Shown in pieces: positions 25,853 to 34,314 of a stretch of DNA of 64,000 nucleotides. Every line of letters starts with the position of its first letter. The stretch's first letter is position 1. Source of the DNA: JBBQVZ01 sp963695975 (GTDB lineage Bacteria; Actinomycetota; UBA4738; HRBIN12); the NCBI GenBank assembly GCA_963695975.1, contig CAVOIB010000002.1, forward strand, positions 248,001 through 312,000, read 5' to 3'. The notes below the pieces were generated by a model that worked only from the letters and a program-made list of their open reading frames with translations, searched no databases and was not told the origin of the DNA. Position numbers and translations under genes: made by a program.

Positions 25853-26464
25853 ATGGGGAACGCGATCGCCGTGCTCGACTACGGGATGGGCAACCTACAT
25901 TCGGTGGCGCGGGCCATCGCGAAGGTCGGCGGACGGCCCGTGGTGACCCGGGATGAGGGATCGCTTGCGATGGCGGACGCGTTGGTGATCCCGGGCGTGG
26001 GAGCGTTCGGTGCGTGTGTGCGCTCACTCGTGGCGCTCGGGCTCGATCGAGGGATCCTGGGGTTCGTGGCGACCGGCAGGCCGGTGTTCGGCGTCTGCCT
26101 GGGCATGCAGATCCTGTGTACGTCGAGCGACGAGGACCCCGACGCCGGCTTGTCGATCGTTCCGGGTCGGTCGCGCAGGCTACCATCCACCGTCAAGGTG
26201 CCGCACATGGGGTGGAACACGGTGTCCTGGTCGGCGCCTCACGCCTACGTCGAGGGCATCCCCGATGGGACACGCTTCTACTTCGTCCATTCGTACGCAC
26301 CCGACGTGATCGATGGCGCGACGATCGGCGTGACGCAGCACGGACGCACGTTCGCGTCGGTGCTCGCCCAGGGCAACGTGTTCGCGACCCAGTTCCACCC
26401 GGAGAAGTCCTCCGATGCCGGGCTCCAGATCTACGAGTCGTTCGTCAAGACGGTCGCCGCATGA
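25853..26464 (+). CDS. hisH: Imidazole glycerol phosphate synthase, glutamine amidotransferase subunit
   Basis: 203 aa. A class I amidotransferase with the nucleophile motif VFGVCLGMQIL and the His-Glu pair in QFHPEKS. It supplies ammonia from glutamine to HisF. The start (MGNAIAVLDYGMGN) is 3 nt after the hisB stop, and its stop overlaps the hisA ATG. Confidence 0.96.
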   Translation: MGNAIAVLDYGMGNLHSVARAIAKVGGRPVVTRDEGSLAMADALVIPGVGAFGACVRSLVALGLDRGILGFVATGRPVFGVCLGMQILCTSSDEDPDAGLSIVPGRSRRLPSTVKVPHMGWNTVSWSAPHAYVEGIPDGTRFYFVHSYAPDVIDGATIGVTQHGRTFASVLAQGNVFATQFHPEKSSDAGLQIYESFVKTVAA

Positions 26465-27162
26465 TCGTGATCCCGGCGATCGACCTCCGTGGTGGGCGCG
26501 CGGTCCGGCTGGTTCGAGGCAACCCCGAGGAGGAGACGACGTACGCCGACGATCCTGTCGCCGTCGCCGAGCGCTTCCAGGAGGAGGGAGCGAGGCGACT
26601 GCACGTCGTCGATCTGGACGCAGCCCTGGATGAAGGCTCGAACACCGAGGCAGTGAAGGCGATCTGTCACGCGGTCGCGATCCCGGTACAGGTGGGGGGC
26701 GGCCTCCGTTCGCTCGAGTCGGTCGCATCCATCCTCGACGCCGGCGCCGCGCGGGCGATCCTCGGAACCGCCGCGGCAGCCGACCCGAGATTCGTGACGC
26801 GTGCGGTCGAGGAGTTCGCCGAGCACGTGGTCGTCGGGGTCGACGTACGGGGAGGCCGGTTGATGGTGCGTGGGTGGAAGGAGGAGGGGCCGGCGCTCGA
26901 CGACGCGCTCGCGGCGCTCGATGAGGCCGGATCCCCGCGCTACTTGGTGACGTCGATCGCGAGGGATGGCACGCTCGAAGGCCCGGATGTGGCCCTGTAC
27001 GGCAAGGTGCTGAAGTTGACCGATCGCCCTGTGATCGCGTCAGGTGGCGTGCGCGATGCCGATGATGTCTGGGCGCTCCGGGACCTAGGGTGCGAGGCGG
27101 CGGTCACGGGCAAGGCGCTGTATGAGCGCACGCTGAAGCTCTCCCAGGTGATCAGGGGCTAG
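26461..27162 (+). CDS. hisA: Phosphoribosylformimino-AICAR-phosphate isomerase
   Basis: 233 aa TIM barrel. It begins MIVIPAIDLRGGRAVRL, the HisA signature with the catalytic Asp in AIDLRGG, and has the phosphate-binding repeats VQVGGGLRS and IASGGV. The ATG at 26461 overlaps the hisH stop by 4 nt. Because HisA and the tryptophan enzyme TrpF share substrates in some Actinobacteria (PriA), dual activity is possible but cannot be read from sequence. Confidence 0.95.
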   Translation: MIVIPAIDLRGGRAVRLVRGNPEEETTYADDPVAVAERFQEEGARRLHVVDLDAALDEGSNTEAVKAICHAVAIPVQVGGGLRSLESVASILDAGAARAILGTAAAADPRFVTRAVEEFAEHVVVGVDVRGGRLMVRGWKEEGPALDDALAALDEAGSPRYLVTSIARDGTLEGPDVALYGKVLKLTDRPVIASGGVRDADDVWALRDLGCEAAVTGKALYERTLKLSQVIRG

Positions 27163-27164
27163 CG

Positions 27165-27923
27165 ATGCTCGCCAAACGCGTGATCCCCTGCCTGGACGTC
27201 GACGCCGGCCGGGTCGTGAAGGGCACGCGGTTCGTGGAGATCCGCGACGCGGGCGACCCGGTGCAGATGGCCGCACGCTACGACCGCGAGGGTGCAGACG
27301 AACTCGTCTTCCTGGACATCACAGCGACCCTCGAGGACCGACAGGCGACGCTCGACGTGGTTTCCCGGACGGCCGAGCAGGTCTTCATCCCGCTTACGGT
27401 GGGCGGCGGCGTGCGCGATGAGGACGGGGTGAACGCGCTCCTCCGCGCGGGTGCGGACAAGGTCTCACTGAACAGCGCGGCGGTACGGGACCCGTCGCTG
27501 CTGGGTCGATGCGCGGAGCGGTACGGCACGCAGTGCATGGTGATCGCGATCGACGCCCGCCGCCGTGACGATCGATGGGAGGTCGTGATCGACGCCGGGC
27601 GAACACCGGTCGACCGAGACGCCGTTGAGTGGGCCGTCGAAGCGAGCGCCTCGCACGGCGCCGGCGAGATCCTCGTGACCTCGATGGACCGCGACGGCAC
27701 GGGCGAGGGTTACGACATCGAGCTCCTCCACGCGATCACCTCGGCGGTCGACGTTCCCGTGGTGGCGAGCGGGGGGGCCGGGACCCTGGAGCATTTCGCT
27801 GAGGGCCTGGAAGCGGGTGGCGCCGATGCGGTGCTCGCGGCGTCGCGGTTGCATGACGGCGAGTTGACCATCCGCGAGATCAAGGAGTACCTCGCGACCC
27901 GATCGCTCACCGTGAGGTTGTAA
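27165..27923 (+). CDS. hisF: Imidazole glycerol phosphate synthase, cyclase subunit
   Basis: 252 aa TIM barrel paralogous to HisA. It starts MLAKRVIPCLDVDAGRVVKG with the catalytic Asp in CLDVD, and has VGGGVRDEDG, SLNSAAV, and MDRDGTGEGYD containing the second catalytic Asp. It forms the HisFH complex. It starts 2 nt after hisA and abuts hisI. Confidence 0.96.
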   Translation: MLAKRVIPCLDVDAGRVVKGTRFVEIRDAGDPVQMAARYDREGADELVFLDITATLEDRQATLDVVSRTAEQVFIPLTVGGGVRDEDGVNALLRAGADKVSLNSAAVRDPSLLGRCAERYGTQCMVIAIDARRRDDRWEVVIDAGRTPVDRDAVEWAVEASASHGAGEILVTSMDRDGTGEGYDIELLHAITSAVDVPVVASGGAGTLEHFAEGLEAGGADAVLAASRLHDGELTIREIKEYLATRSLTVRL

Positions 27924-28253
27924 GTGGACGCAGTGACGTTCGACGAGCTCGCCTACGACGACCGAGGGCTCATCCCGGCGATCGTGCAGGACGCAGAGAG
28001 CGGAGATGTGCTGATGATGGCGTGGATGAACCGCGACTCGGTCGCGCTCACGGTGGCCGAAGGACGCACCGTCTTCTGGAGCCGTTCGCGGCGAGAACTC
28101 TGGCGCAAGGGCGAGACGAGCGGACACATCCAGCACGTGGAGGACGTGCTGGTGGATTGCGACGCCGACGTGCTCCTGGTCCGCGTCCACCAAGAGGGCC
28201 CCGCATGCCACACGGGCGAGCGCTCGTGCTTCTTCCGTGCGGTGGGGGCCTGA
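27924..28253 (+). CDS. hisI: Phosphoribosyl-AMP cyclohydrolase
   Basis: 109 aa, the monofunctional PRA-CH. Typical motifs: MAWMNRDSVALT, TVFWSRSRRELWRKGETSGH and the zinc-binding DCDADVLLVRVHQEGPACHTGERSCFF. No PRA pyrophosphohydrolase (HisE) domain is fused, and no hisE gene is in the operon. GTG start directly after hisF; its TGA overlaps the hisG ATG (TGATG). Confidence 0.95.
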   Translation: MDAVTFDELAYDDRGLIPAIVQDAESGDVLMMAWMNRDSVALTVAEGRTVFWSRSRRELWRKGETSGHIQHVEDVLVDCDADVLLVRVHQEGPACHTGERSCFFRAVGA

Positions 28254-29128
28254 TGTTGCGCTTGGTGATCCCGAAGGGCTCCTTAGAGGAGCAGACGCTC
28301 CGGCTGTTCGAAGCCGCGGACCTCACGGTTCGGCGAGGTTCCAACCGCGACTACCACGGTCGGATCGACGACGACCGGATCGATCGAGTCTCGTTGCTGC
28401 GTCCGCAGGAGATCCCCACCTACGTCCAAGACGGATTGTTCGACATCGGGATCACGGGGCAGGACTGGATCGCGGAAACCGACGCGGACGTAGAGATCCT
28501 CACGTCACTCTCCTACGCCAAGAGCGGGACCGGGCACGGCACGAAGGTCGTGCTCGCCGTGCCGAACGAGCACGCCGCGAACAGCGCTCGCGAGATCCCA
28601 CCGGGTACGCGGATATCCACGGAGTTCCTGCATATCACCGAGCGATACTTCGCCGGACTCGGCATCCCGGTGAAGGTCGTCTGGTCGTTCGGCGCCACTG
28701 AGGCGAAGGTGCCCGAGATCGTCGACGGGATCGTCGACATCACCGAAACGGGCAGCACGCTCCGCGCCCACGGGATGAAGATCATCGAGACGCTCCTGGA
28801 GTCGGAGCCGGTCCTGGTCGCGAACCGCGAGTCCGCGGCCGACCCGTCGAGGCGCGCGGCGATGGAGGACATCACTACCCTGCTGCTTGGCGCACTCCGC
28901 GCCGAGGGGCGGGTCCTGATCAAGCTGAACGTGGGCGAAGAGGCGCTTCAGAAGGTCATCGAAGCCGTGCCGTCGATGAAGGCGCCCACCGTCTCCCCGC
29001 TCTCGGAGGGCGGTTACGCGATCGAAACCGTCGTCGAGAAACGATCCGTCAACACGTTGATACCGCGATTGAAGGCCGCAGGAGCGACCGACATCCTGGA
29101 GCTGCCGATCTCGAAGATCGTTCCGTAG
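28253..29128 (+). CDS. hisG: ATP phosphoribosyltransferase, long form
   Basis: 291 aa, the long HisG type with a C-terminal ACT-like regulatory domain (about residues 215-290) that gives histidine feedback inhibition. It begins MLRLVIPKGSLEEQTL; ITGQDWIAE and the PRPP loop IVDGIVDITETGSTLRAHGM are clear. It is the first enzyme of the pathway but the last gene of this operon. Confidence 0.96.
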   Translation: MLRLVIPKGSLEEQTLRLFEAADLTVRRGSNRDYHGRIDDDRIDRVSLLRPQEIPTYVQDGLFDIGITGQDWIAETDADVEILTSLSYAKSGTGHGTKVVLAVPNEHAANSAREIPPGTRISTEFLHITERYFAGLGIPVKVVWSFGATEAKVPEIVDGIVDITETGSTLRAHGMKIIETLLESEPVLVANRESAADPSRRAAMEDITTLLLGALRAEGRVLIKLNVGEEALQKVIEAVPSMKAPTVSPLSEGGYAIETVVEKRSVNTLIPRLKAAGATDILELPISKIVP

Positions 29129-29138
29129 GGCGGCAGCT

Positions 29139-30389
29139 GTGGGCAGACTGACCTCTGTCGGCTTGATGGTCCTGTTCGTCGCGGGCAGCGCGGGGTCGGC
29201 ATCCGCAGCACCCGGCGACTTGGACACATTCTTCAGTCGGGACGGCATACAGACCGCGTTCCCGAAGGGGGCCGTGGCGACCGCGGTCGCTATCGACCAC
29301 CACGAACGGATCGTCCTCGCGGGGTACACGCTCGGGGACCACCCCGACATCGCACTCGTTCGGTTCACGCCCGCCGGCGCGCTGGACGCCACGTTCGGAG
29401 GGGACGGCAGGGTGGTCACGGATCTGGGCGCTAACGACTACGCGTTCGACCTCGCGATCCAGATGGACGGGGGCATCATCGTCGCCGGCGAGCGGAACGC
29501 TCCCGCGGCGGACCGGGCGGTCGTGCAGCGCTACCGCCCCAACGGCGAGCTCGACGTCGGGTTCGGGAACGACGGAACGGTTCTCACCGGTTTCGGGCGT
29601 CGGTTCCAAAGCGCGAACGCGGTGGCGATCGCTCCGGGCGGGCGCATCGTCGTGGCCGGCTCCACCTCGAACGGCACCACGTCCCGGTCGGCGCTCGCCC
29701 GATACTTGGTCGACGGCCGACTCGACGACACGTTCGGCGGGGACGGCCGCGTGACGACCGACATCAGCCGGAGCGCAGAACAGTTCACCGACGTCGTGGT
29801 CGCGCCGGACGGGCGGGTCGTGGCGAGCGGCTGGGCCGAGCTCGCTTTGGTACCGGCGTTCGCGGCCGCGCGCTACGGCAGCGACGGTCGACCGGACGAC
29901 ACGTTCGACGGCGACGGGATCGCGCGTATCGACGTCGGCGGCGGCGCAGACAAAGCGACCGCGTCGGCGCTCCAGCCCGACGGGAAGCTGATCCTCGTCG
30001 GCGCCGCGAGCGGCGATTGGGGCACCGTCCGCCTCGGCTCGCGCGGGCACCTCGATCGGGACTTCGGAGACGGGGGGGTCCTGGTGAGCGCCTTCGGCGG
30101 CGGCTACGACGAGGCGAGCGCCGTCGCGCTGCAGCCAAACGACAAGATCGTGGTGGCCGGCCGCATCCGAGCGGACGCGAAGGACGACGTCGGCGTCTTG
30201 CGTCTGAAGCCGAGCGGCCGGCACGACCTCGCGTTCGGGGCGGGGGGCCGGGTCCTGACAGACGTCACCGGAGGCTCGGACGCGGCCAACGGGCTCGTGA
30301 TCCAGGCGAACGGCAAGATCGTCGTCGCGGGCGAGACCACCGTGGATGGGATCCGCCGATTCGCGGTGCTCCGCTACCTCCCGAAGTGA
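29139..30389 (+). CDS. Secreted delta-60 repeat beta-propeller-like protein
   Basis: 416 aa. A signal peptide (LMVLFVAGSAGSASAAPG) is followed by about seven repeats of 50-60 residues with the pattern G-x-L-D-x-x-F-G-x-D-G-x-V-x-T-D and then I-x-V-A-G; this is the delta-60 repeat found in long secreted bacterial proteins. It is presumably an extracellular propeller. GTG start 10 nt after hisG, but the function is unrelated to histidine. No anchor or sorting signal is seen at the C-terminus. Confidence 0.85.
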   Translation: MGRLTSVGLMVLFVAGSAGSASAAPGDLDTFFSRDGIQTAFPKGAVATAVAIDHHERIVLAGYTLGDHPDIALVRFTPAGALDATFGGDGRVVTDLGANDYAFDLAIQMDGGIIVAGERNAPAADRAVVQRYRPNGELDVGFGNDGTVLTGFGRRFQSANAVAIAPGGRIVVAGSTSNGTTSRSALARYLVDGRLDDTFGGDGRVTTDISRSAEQFTDVVVAPDGRVVASGWAELALVPAFAAARYGSDGRPDDTFDGDGIARIDVGGGADKATASALQPDGKLILVGAASGDWGTVRLGSRGHLDRDFGDGGVLVSAFGGGYDEASAVALQPNDKIVVAGRIRADAKDDVGVLRLKPSGRHDLAFGAGGRVLTDVTGGSDAANGLVIQANGKIVVAGETTVDGIRRFAVLRYLPK

Positions 30390-30413
30390 GGGACAGGCTG
30401 GCCGGTTGCCTGA

Positions 30414-30443
30414 TTGACAGAGCCGGGCAGCCTCTGGAAAGAT
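30414..30443 (+). promoter_or_regulatory. Promoter TTGACA-N18-AAAGAT for aceA
   Basis: TTGACA at 30414-30419 and AAAGAT at 30438-30443, 18 nt apart, give a sigma-70-like promoter. The predicted start near 30450 leaves a leader of about 170 nt before the aceA ATG at 30620. Confidence 0.45.
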
Positions 30444-30454
30444 GGAGACGATGG

Positions 30455-30470
30455 TTGAACAGCCGTTCAA
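30455..30470. promoter_or_regulatory. Palindrome TTGAAC-AGCC-GTTCAA, candidate operator
   Basis: A perfect 6-bp inverted repeat with a 4-nt spacer, immediately downstream of the predicted aceA transcription start. It resembles operators of TetR-family fatty-acid/acetate regulators, and its core GAAC-N4-GTTC also resembles the Gram-positive LexA box. Placement fits repression of isocitrate lyase. Confidence 0.45.
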
Positions 30471-30515
30471 GTTCGATGGGAGCCACCGGGCCTTCGCAGG
30501 CGTAGCCGGTACCTA

Positions 30516-30554
30516 GGGCGCGGCCCTGGGCTTTCTCTCAGCCCCGACGCGCCC
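30516..30554 (+). promoter_or_regulatory. Nested hairpin in the aceA leader
   Basis: An outer stem GGGCGCG (30516-30522)/CGCGCCC (30548-30554) encloses an inner stem GGGCT/AGCCC with a TTCTCTC loop. No U-tract follows, so it is a structured 5' leader rather than a classical terminator. A short frame starting ATGGTTGAACAG at 30451 stops at 30516, just at the outer stem. Confidence 0.4.
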
Positions 30555-30619
30555 CTCGACCCTTCGCCCTCGGCGGGGGGTCGTTCGTTTCCCCGGACCG
30601 AGCGATGGAGGAGCCGAAG

Positions 30620-31936
30620 ATGAACGAAACCACCGACATGACGACGAAGGCAAGGATCCGCCGGGAGGGCCAAGAGCTCGAGCGCGTCTGGGCACAGGAT
30701 CCACGCTGGCGGGACGTTGAGCGCCCATACACCGGCGAGGACGTCGTGCGGCTGCGCGGCTCCCTTCGGATCGAGCACACGCTCGGTCGCATGGGCGCCG
30801 AACGCCTGTGGCGGATGCTCATCTCGCGCGAGTACGTCGCCGCGCTCGGGGCGCTCACCGGCGGCCAGGCAGTCGAGATGTTGAAGGCCGGCCTCGACGC
30901 GATCTACCTCTCCGGCTGGCAGGTGGCGGCGGACGCGAACCTCTCGGGTCAGACCTACCCCGATCAATCGCTCTACCCGGCCAACTCCGTGCCAACCGTG
31001 GTCCGCCGGCTGAACAACGCGATGATGCGGGCCGACCAGATCAGCTGGGCCGAGGGTCACGACCCCTGGTTCCTTCCCCCGATCGTGGCGGACGCCGAGG
31101 CCGGGTTCGGTGGACCGCTGAACGCGTTCGAGCTGATGAAGGCGATGATCGAGGCCGGCGCGTCGGGGGTGCACTTCGAGGACCAGCTGGCATCGGAGAA
31201 GAAGTGCGGTCACCTCGGGGGCAAGGTCCTCGTTCCGACCGAACAGTTCATCCGAACGCTCGTCGCGGCGCGGCTCGCCGCCGACGTGCTCGACGTGCCG
31301 ACCATCCTCATGGCGCGGACCGACGCCCTCGCTGCGAACTTGATGACCACCGACATCGACAAGCACGACGTACGGTTCACGACCGGCGAGCGCACCCCCG
31401 AAGGATTCTTCCGGGTTCGCGCAGGGATGGACGCAGCGATCGCGCGGGGTCTGGCGTATGCGCCCTACGCCGACATGTTGTGGTGCGAGACGTCGAAGCC
31501 AGACCTCCAGGAGGCGCGGGCGTTCGCAGACGCCATCCACTCGAGCCATCCCGGCAAACTGCTCGCGTACAACTGCTCTCCGTCGTTCAACTGGAAGCAG
31601 CATCTTGACGACGCCGCGATCGCGCGTTTCCAGCGCGAGCTGGCCGCGATGGGCTACCGGTTCCAGTTCATCACGCTCGCAGGGTTCCATTCGTTGAACG
31701 CGGGCATGTTCGAGCTGGCGCACGGGTACGCCGAGGAGGGCATGAGTGCCTACGTGCGGCTGCAGGAGCACGAATTCGCGTTGGAGAACGAGGGCTATAC
31801 CGCGACCCGGCATCAGGCTGAGGTGGGCACCGGCTACTTCGATACGGTGTCGCAGATCATCTCGGGCGGCGCCGCCTCGACACTGGCGCTGACGGGCTCG
31901 ACCGAGGAGGCGCAGTTCTCCGAGGCAGCCGGCTGA
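30620..31936 (+). CDS. aceA: Isocitrate lyase
   Basis: 438 aa. It splits isocitrate to glyoxylate and succinate, the first glyoxylate-shunt step used for growth on acetate or fatty acids. The catalytic loop is present as EKKCGHLGGKVLVP; PIVADAEAGFGG and YNCSPSFNWK are also typical. The ATG at 30620 is preferred because GGAGGAG (30607-30613) lies 6 nt upstream; the ATG at 30605 would overlap this SD. No malate synthase gene is in the window. The leader has a palindrome and hairpins listed separately. Confidence 0.96.
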   Translation: MNETTDMTTKARIRREGQELERVWAQDPRWRDVERPYTGEDVVRLRGSLRIEHTLGRMGAERLWRMLISREYVAALGALTGGQAVEMLKAGLDAIYLSGWQVAADANLSGQTYPDQSLYPANSVPTVVRRLNNAMMRADQISWAEGHDPWFLPPIVADAEAGFGGPLNAFELMKAMIEAGASGVHFEDQLASEKKCGHLGGKVLVPTEQFIRTLVAARLAADVLDVPTILMARTDALAANLMTTDIDKHDVRFTTGERTPEGFFRVRAGMDAAIARGLAYAPYADMLWCETSKPDLQEARAFADAIHSSHPGKLLAYNCSPSFNWKQHLDDAAIARFQRELAAMGYRFQFITLAGFHSLNAGMFELAHGYAEEGMSAYVRLQEHEFALENEGYTATRHQAEVGTGYFDTVSQIISGGAASTLALTGSTEEAQFSEAAG

Positions 31937-31968
31937 TCGCCTAGGCGCGGTCCGGTTCGTCGGTCCGC

Positions 31969-31974
31969 TAGGCT
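31969..31974 (+). promoter_or_regulatory. -10 element TAGGCT, probable leaderless promoter
   Basis: TAGGCT ends 9 nt before the ATG at 31984 of proline dehydrogenase, without an SD between. The hexamer and layout are the same as at 193 and 41546. Confidence 0.5.
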
Positions 31975-31983
31975 CGCGCGGTC

Positions 31984-32892
31984 ATGAACCCACTGCGCGA
32001 GGGCTTGCTCTGGGCGTCGGAGAACACCACGCTCCGAGAGCACCTTCCACGGTTCCGCGCCGTGCGCAAGACGGTCGACCGGTTCATGCCCGGCGAGACG
32101 GCCGATCAGGCGCTCGGCGCCGCCAAACGGCTCGCCGAGAACGGGCTTCCCGTCACGTTCACGCTGCTCGGCGAGAACGTCGACGATGCCTCGCAGGCGA
32201 CGGCGGCCGCGGGCGAATACCTCCGACTGCTCGACAGGATCGATGAGTCTGGCCTGGACGCCGAGGTCTCCGTGAAGATCACGCAGCTCGGCTTCGACGT
32301 GGATCCGGATGCCACGATGCACCACCTGGAACGGCTCGCGGCGCGCTCCGACACCATGGGTCGGGCCGTCTGGATCGACATGGAGTCCACGGCCTACGTG
32401 GACGGCACGATCGAGTTGTACCGCTCGCTGCTCGCACACCACCCGAGCGCCGGCCTGTGCCTGCAGGCGTACCTTCACCGCACGTGGGACGACGTCCAGG
32501 GGTTGGCGGGTCTCGGGCCGTCGATCCGGCTGGTGAAGGGCGCGTACCGCGAGCCGAAAGAACGAGCGTTCCAAGACAGGCGCTTGATCGAGGAGAGCTT
32601 CTTCCGGCTGGCGTGCCACCTGGTCACGAGCGCCCGACGACTCGCCCTGGGAACGCACGACACAGACCTGATCGCACGGATCGCCTCGGCCGTCGAGGGC
32701 GGCGGGCACGACCGATTCGAGGTCGCGATGCTGTACGGGATCCGCGCCGAAGACCAACGCCGCCTGGCGGCCCAGGGATACACGGTCCGCACGCTGATCG
32801 CCTACGGCCCGTACTGGTACCCATGGTTCATGCGCAGGGTCGCCGAGAAGCCTGTCGCGAACTCCCTCCTCGCGGTGCGTAACCTGATCTGA
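31984..32892 (+). CDS. Proline dehydrogenase (monofunctional)
   Basis: 302 aa, an FAD TIM-barrel like the PRODH domain of PutA. Motifs: VSVKITQLG, LCLQAYLHRTWDDV, SIRLVKGAYREPKE, ALGTHD and EVAMLYGIRAEDQRRLA with the C-terminal RTLIAYGPYWYPWFMRRVAE that binds proline. It oxidises proline to pyrroline-5-carboxylate. No P5C dehydrogenase is adjacent. Its stop overlaps the next start (TGATG). Confidence 0.93.
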   Translation: MNPLREGLLWASENTTLREHLPRFRAVRKTVDRFMPGETADQALGAAKRLAENGLPVTFTLLGENVDDASQATAAAGEYLRLLDRIDESGLDAEVSVKITQLGFDVDPDATMHHLERLAARSDTMGRAVWIDMESTAYVDGTIELYRSLLAHHPSAGLCLQAYLHRTWDDVQGLAGLGPSIRLVKGAYREPKERAFQDRRLIEESFFRLACHLVTSARRLALGTHDTDLIARIASAVEGGGHDRFEVAMLYGIRAEDQRRLAAQGYTVRTLIAYGPYWYPWFMRRVAEKPVANSLLAVRNLI

Positions 32893-33755
32893 TGGGTCGT
32901 CTGCACGGAGCCATCGCCGCGGGCGTGACGCCACTCCGCGACGGAGGTCGTCGGCTCGACGAGGAGGCGTTCCCGCGGCTCGTTCGGTTCCTGGCGGAGG
33001 GCCGCGTCGACGGGGTGCTCGCCGCCGGAACCACCGGCGAGGGCGTGCTCCTCTCGGTCGACGAACGGCTGCGGGTGACCGAGCTGTTCATGGCGTCACG
33101 ACCCGACGGCTTCCAGGTCGCGGTGCACGCGGGGGCACAGACCACGGCGGACTCCGTCGCGATCGCCGCGCACGCTCGGGAGGCCGGCGCGGACGCGGTC
33201 GCGTTGATCGCCCCTCCCTACTTCCCGCTCGACGCGGACGAGCTCACCAGGCACTTCGTCACCGTCGCGAGCGCCTGCGAGCCACTGCCGTTCTACGCCT
33301 ATGAGTTCGTCGGGCGGAGCGGCTATGCGATCCCGGTCGACGTGATCCAGGGCATCCACGAGCGCGCACCCAACCTCCGAGGGCTGAAGGTGTCGGATTC
33401 CCCGTTCGAGGCGGTCGAGCCCTACCTGGGTCTGGACGGATTGGACGTGTTCATCGGCCTGGAGCCGCTGGTGTTGCGCGGGATGGAGCGCGGTGCGGTG
33501 GGTGCGGTGAGCGGCCTCGCGACGGCGTACCCGCGGATCGTGTCCGCGCTCGTGCACGAACGAGCTCAGGCGGCCGACGCACAGGTGCGCACACTCCGGA
33601 ACGGGCTGCAGGGTATCCCGTTCCACGCGGCCTTGAAGGAGGTGCTCGTCCGGCGCGACGTCCTGACGTCCACAGACGTCCGCGCCCCGCTGCGCGAGTT
33701 GACCGACGAGGAGCGAGCGCGCGTGTTCGCGCTCGACGACGCGATCGAGGCCTAG
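32892..33755 (+). CDS. DapA/dihydrodipicolinate synthase-family aldolase
   Basis: 287 aa TIM barrel. AAGTTGEGVLLSVDER is the family's phosphate/keto-acid loop, FYAYEF holds the position of the catalytic Tyr, and LRGLKVSDS carries the Schiff-base lysine. The family includes DHDPS, N-acetylneuraminate lyase and KDG aldolases; this one lacks the exact DHDPS signature and sits behind proline dehydrogenase with TGATG overlap, so a catabolic aldolase (for example a hydroxyproline-type pathway) is plausible but unproven. Confidence 0.85.
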   Translation: MGRLHGAIAAGVTPLRDGGRRLDEEAFPRLVRFLAEGRVDGVLAAGTTGEGVLLSVDERLRVTELFMASRPDGFQVAVHAGAQTTADSVAIAAHAREAGADAVALIAPPYFPLDADELTRHFVTVASACEPLPFYAYEFVGRSGYAIPVDVIQGIHERAPNLRGLKVSDSPFEAVEPYLGLDGLDVFIGLEPLVLRGMERGAVGAVSGLATAYPRIVSALVHERAQAADAQVRTLRNGLQGIPFHAALKEVLVRRDVLTSTDVRAPLRELTDEERARVFALDDAIEA

Positions 33756-34258
33756 ACGCCGCCGCGATCGGCGACGCTCGCTCTGGCGACGACGGTTGAG
33801 CTCGGCGCGCCGAACGGCACGCGGAACGTGAACGCGTCCGGGCCGGGACCGTTGTTGTCCAGCAACGCGAGCCGCTCCTTGGCCTCGTCCACGCTCGGGA
33901 CGTGGCCGGCGGAGATCCACCAGAGCACGACGAACGCATCGCTCATCTGTTCGAACCACTCGCGCCTGCGACGCATCACGTCCGCATGCCGGCTCCGATA
34001 CACGAAGTCGCTGAGTGTCTCGACCGAGGTCCACACGGACATGTTCACGATGATGCGGTCGTCGTCGAACGCCTGGATCGATGTGGCATCGCCCTCCTGG
34101 GTCTGGAGCCGCCAGACGAAGCCGGGACTGCCGTCGGCCAGGGCGTTGATCGGCTCAAGCGCCTCAACGAACTCCGTCAGCATCGGCGACGTGAGCGGCG
34201 CGCGGAGCCGCGCGATGTTCACCTGGGCCAGGTGATGCGTGGGCACATCCACCGGCAC
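33752..34258 (-). CDS. DUF3291 family protein
   Basis: 168 aa. HLAQVNIARLRAPLTSP, LEPINALADGSPGFVWRLQ and NMSVWTSVETLSDFVYRS are characteristic of DUF3291, a ferredoxin-like dimeric alpha/beta-barrel fold related to small monooxygenases. Function is unknown. GTG start at 34258. The 3' end overlaps the aldolase gene on the other strand by 4 bp. Confidence 0.85.
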   Translation of the reverse strand: MPVDVPTHHLAQVNIARLRAPLTSPMLTEFVEALEPINALADGSPGFVWRLQTQEGDATSIQAFDDDRIIVNMSVWTSVETLSDFVYRSRHADVMRRRREWFEQMSDAFVVLWWISAGHVPSVDEAKERLALLDNNGPGPDAFTFRVPFGAPSSTVVARASVADRGGV

Positions 34259-34302
34259 ACGATACCGCCGTTGCTGGGCGGGGCTGGGCGGTGCGCACGG
34301 GA

Positions 34303-34308
34303 TACCCT
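34303..34308 (+). promoter_or_regulatory. -10 element TACCCT, probable leaderless promoter
   Basis: TACCCT ends 6 nt before the ATG at 34315 in a 56-bp divergent gap; there is no SD. Confidence 0.4.
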
Positions 34309-34314
34309 GACGTC

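Noticed and set aside
30455..30470. SOS/LexA box before isocitrate lyase
   Set aside because: GAAC-N4-GTTC matches the core, but outer bases differ from the actinobacterial TCGAAC-N4-GTTCGA and aceA is not an SOS gene. Kept only as an alternative to a TetR-type operator.
30451..30516. c-di-GMP-I (GEMM) riboswitch in the aceA leader
   Set aside because: The segment AGCCACCGGGCC ... GTAGCCGG resembles the 3' half of GEMM, but the GAAA-capped P1b hairpin and the CGCAAAGCC core are absent.
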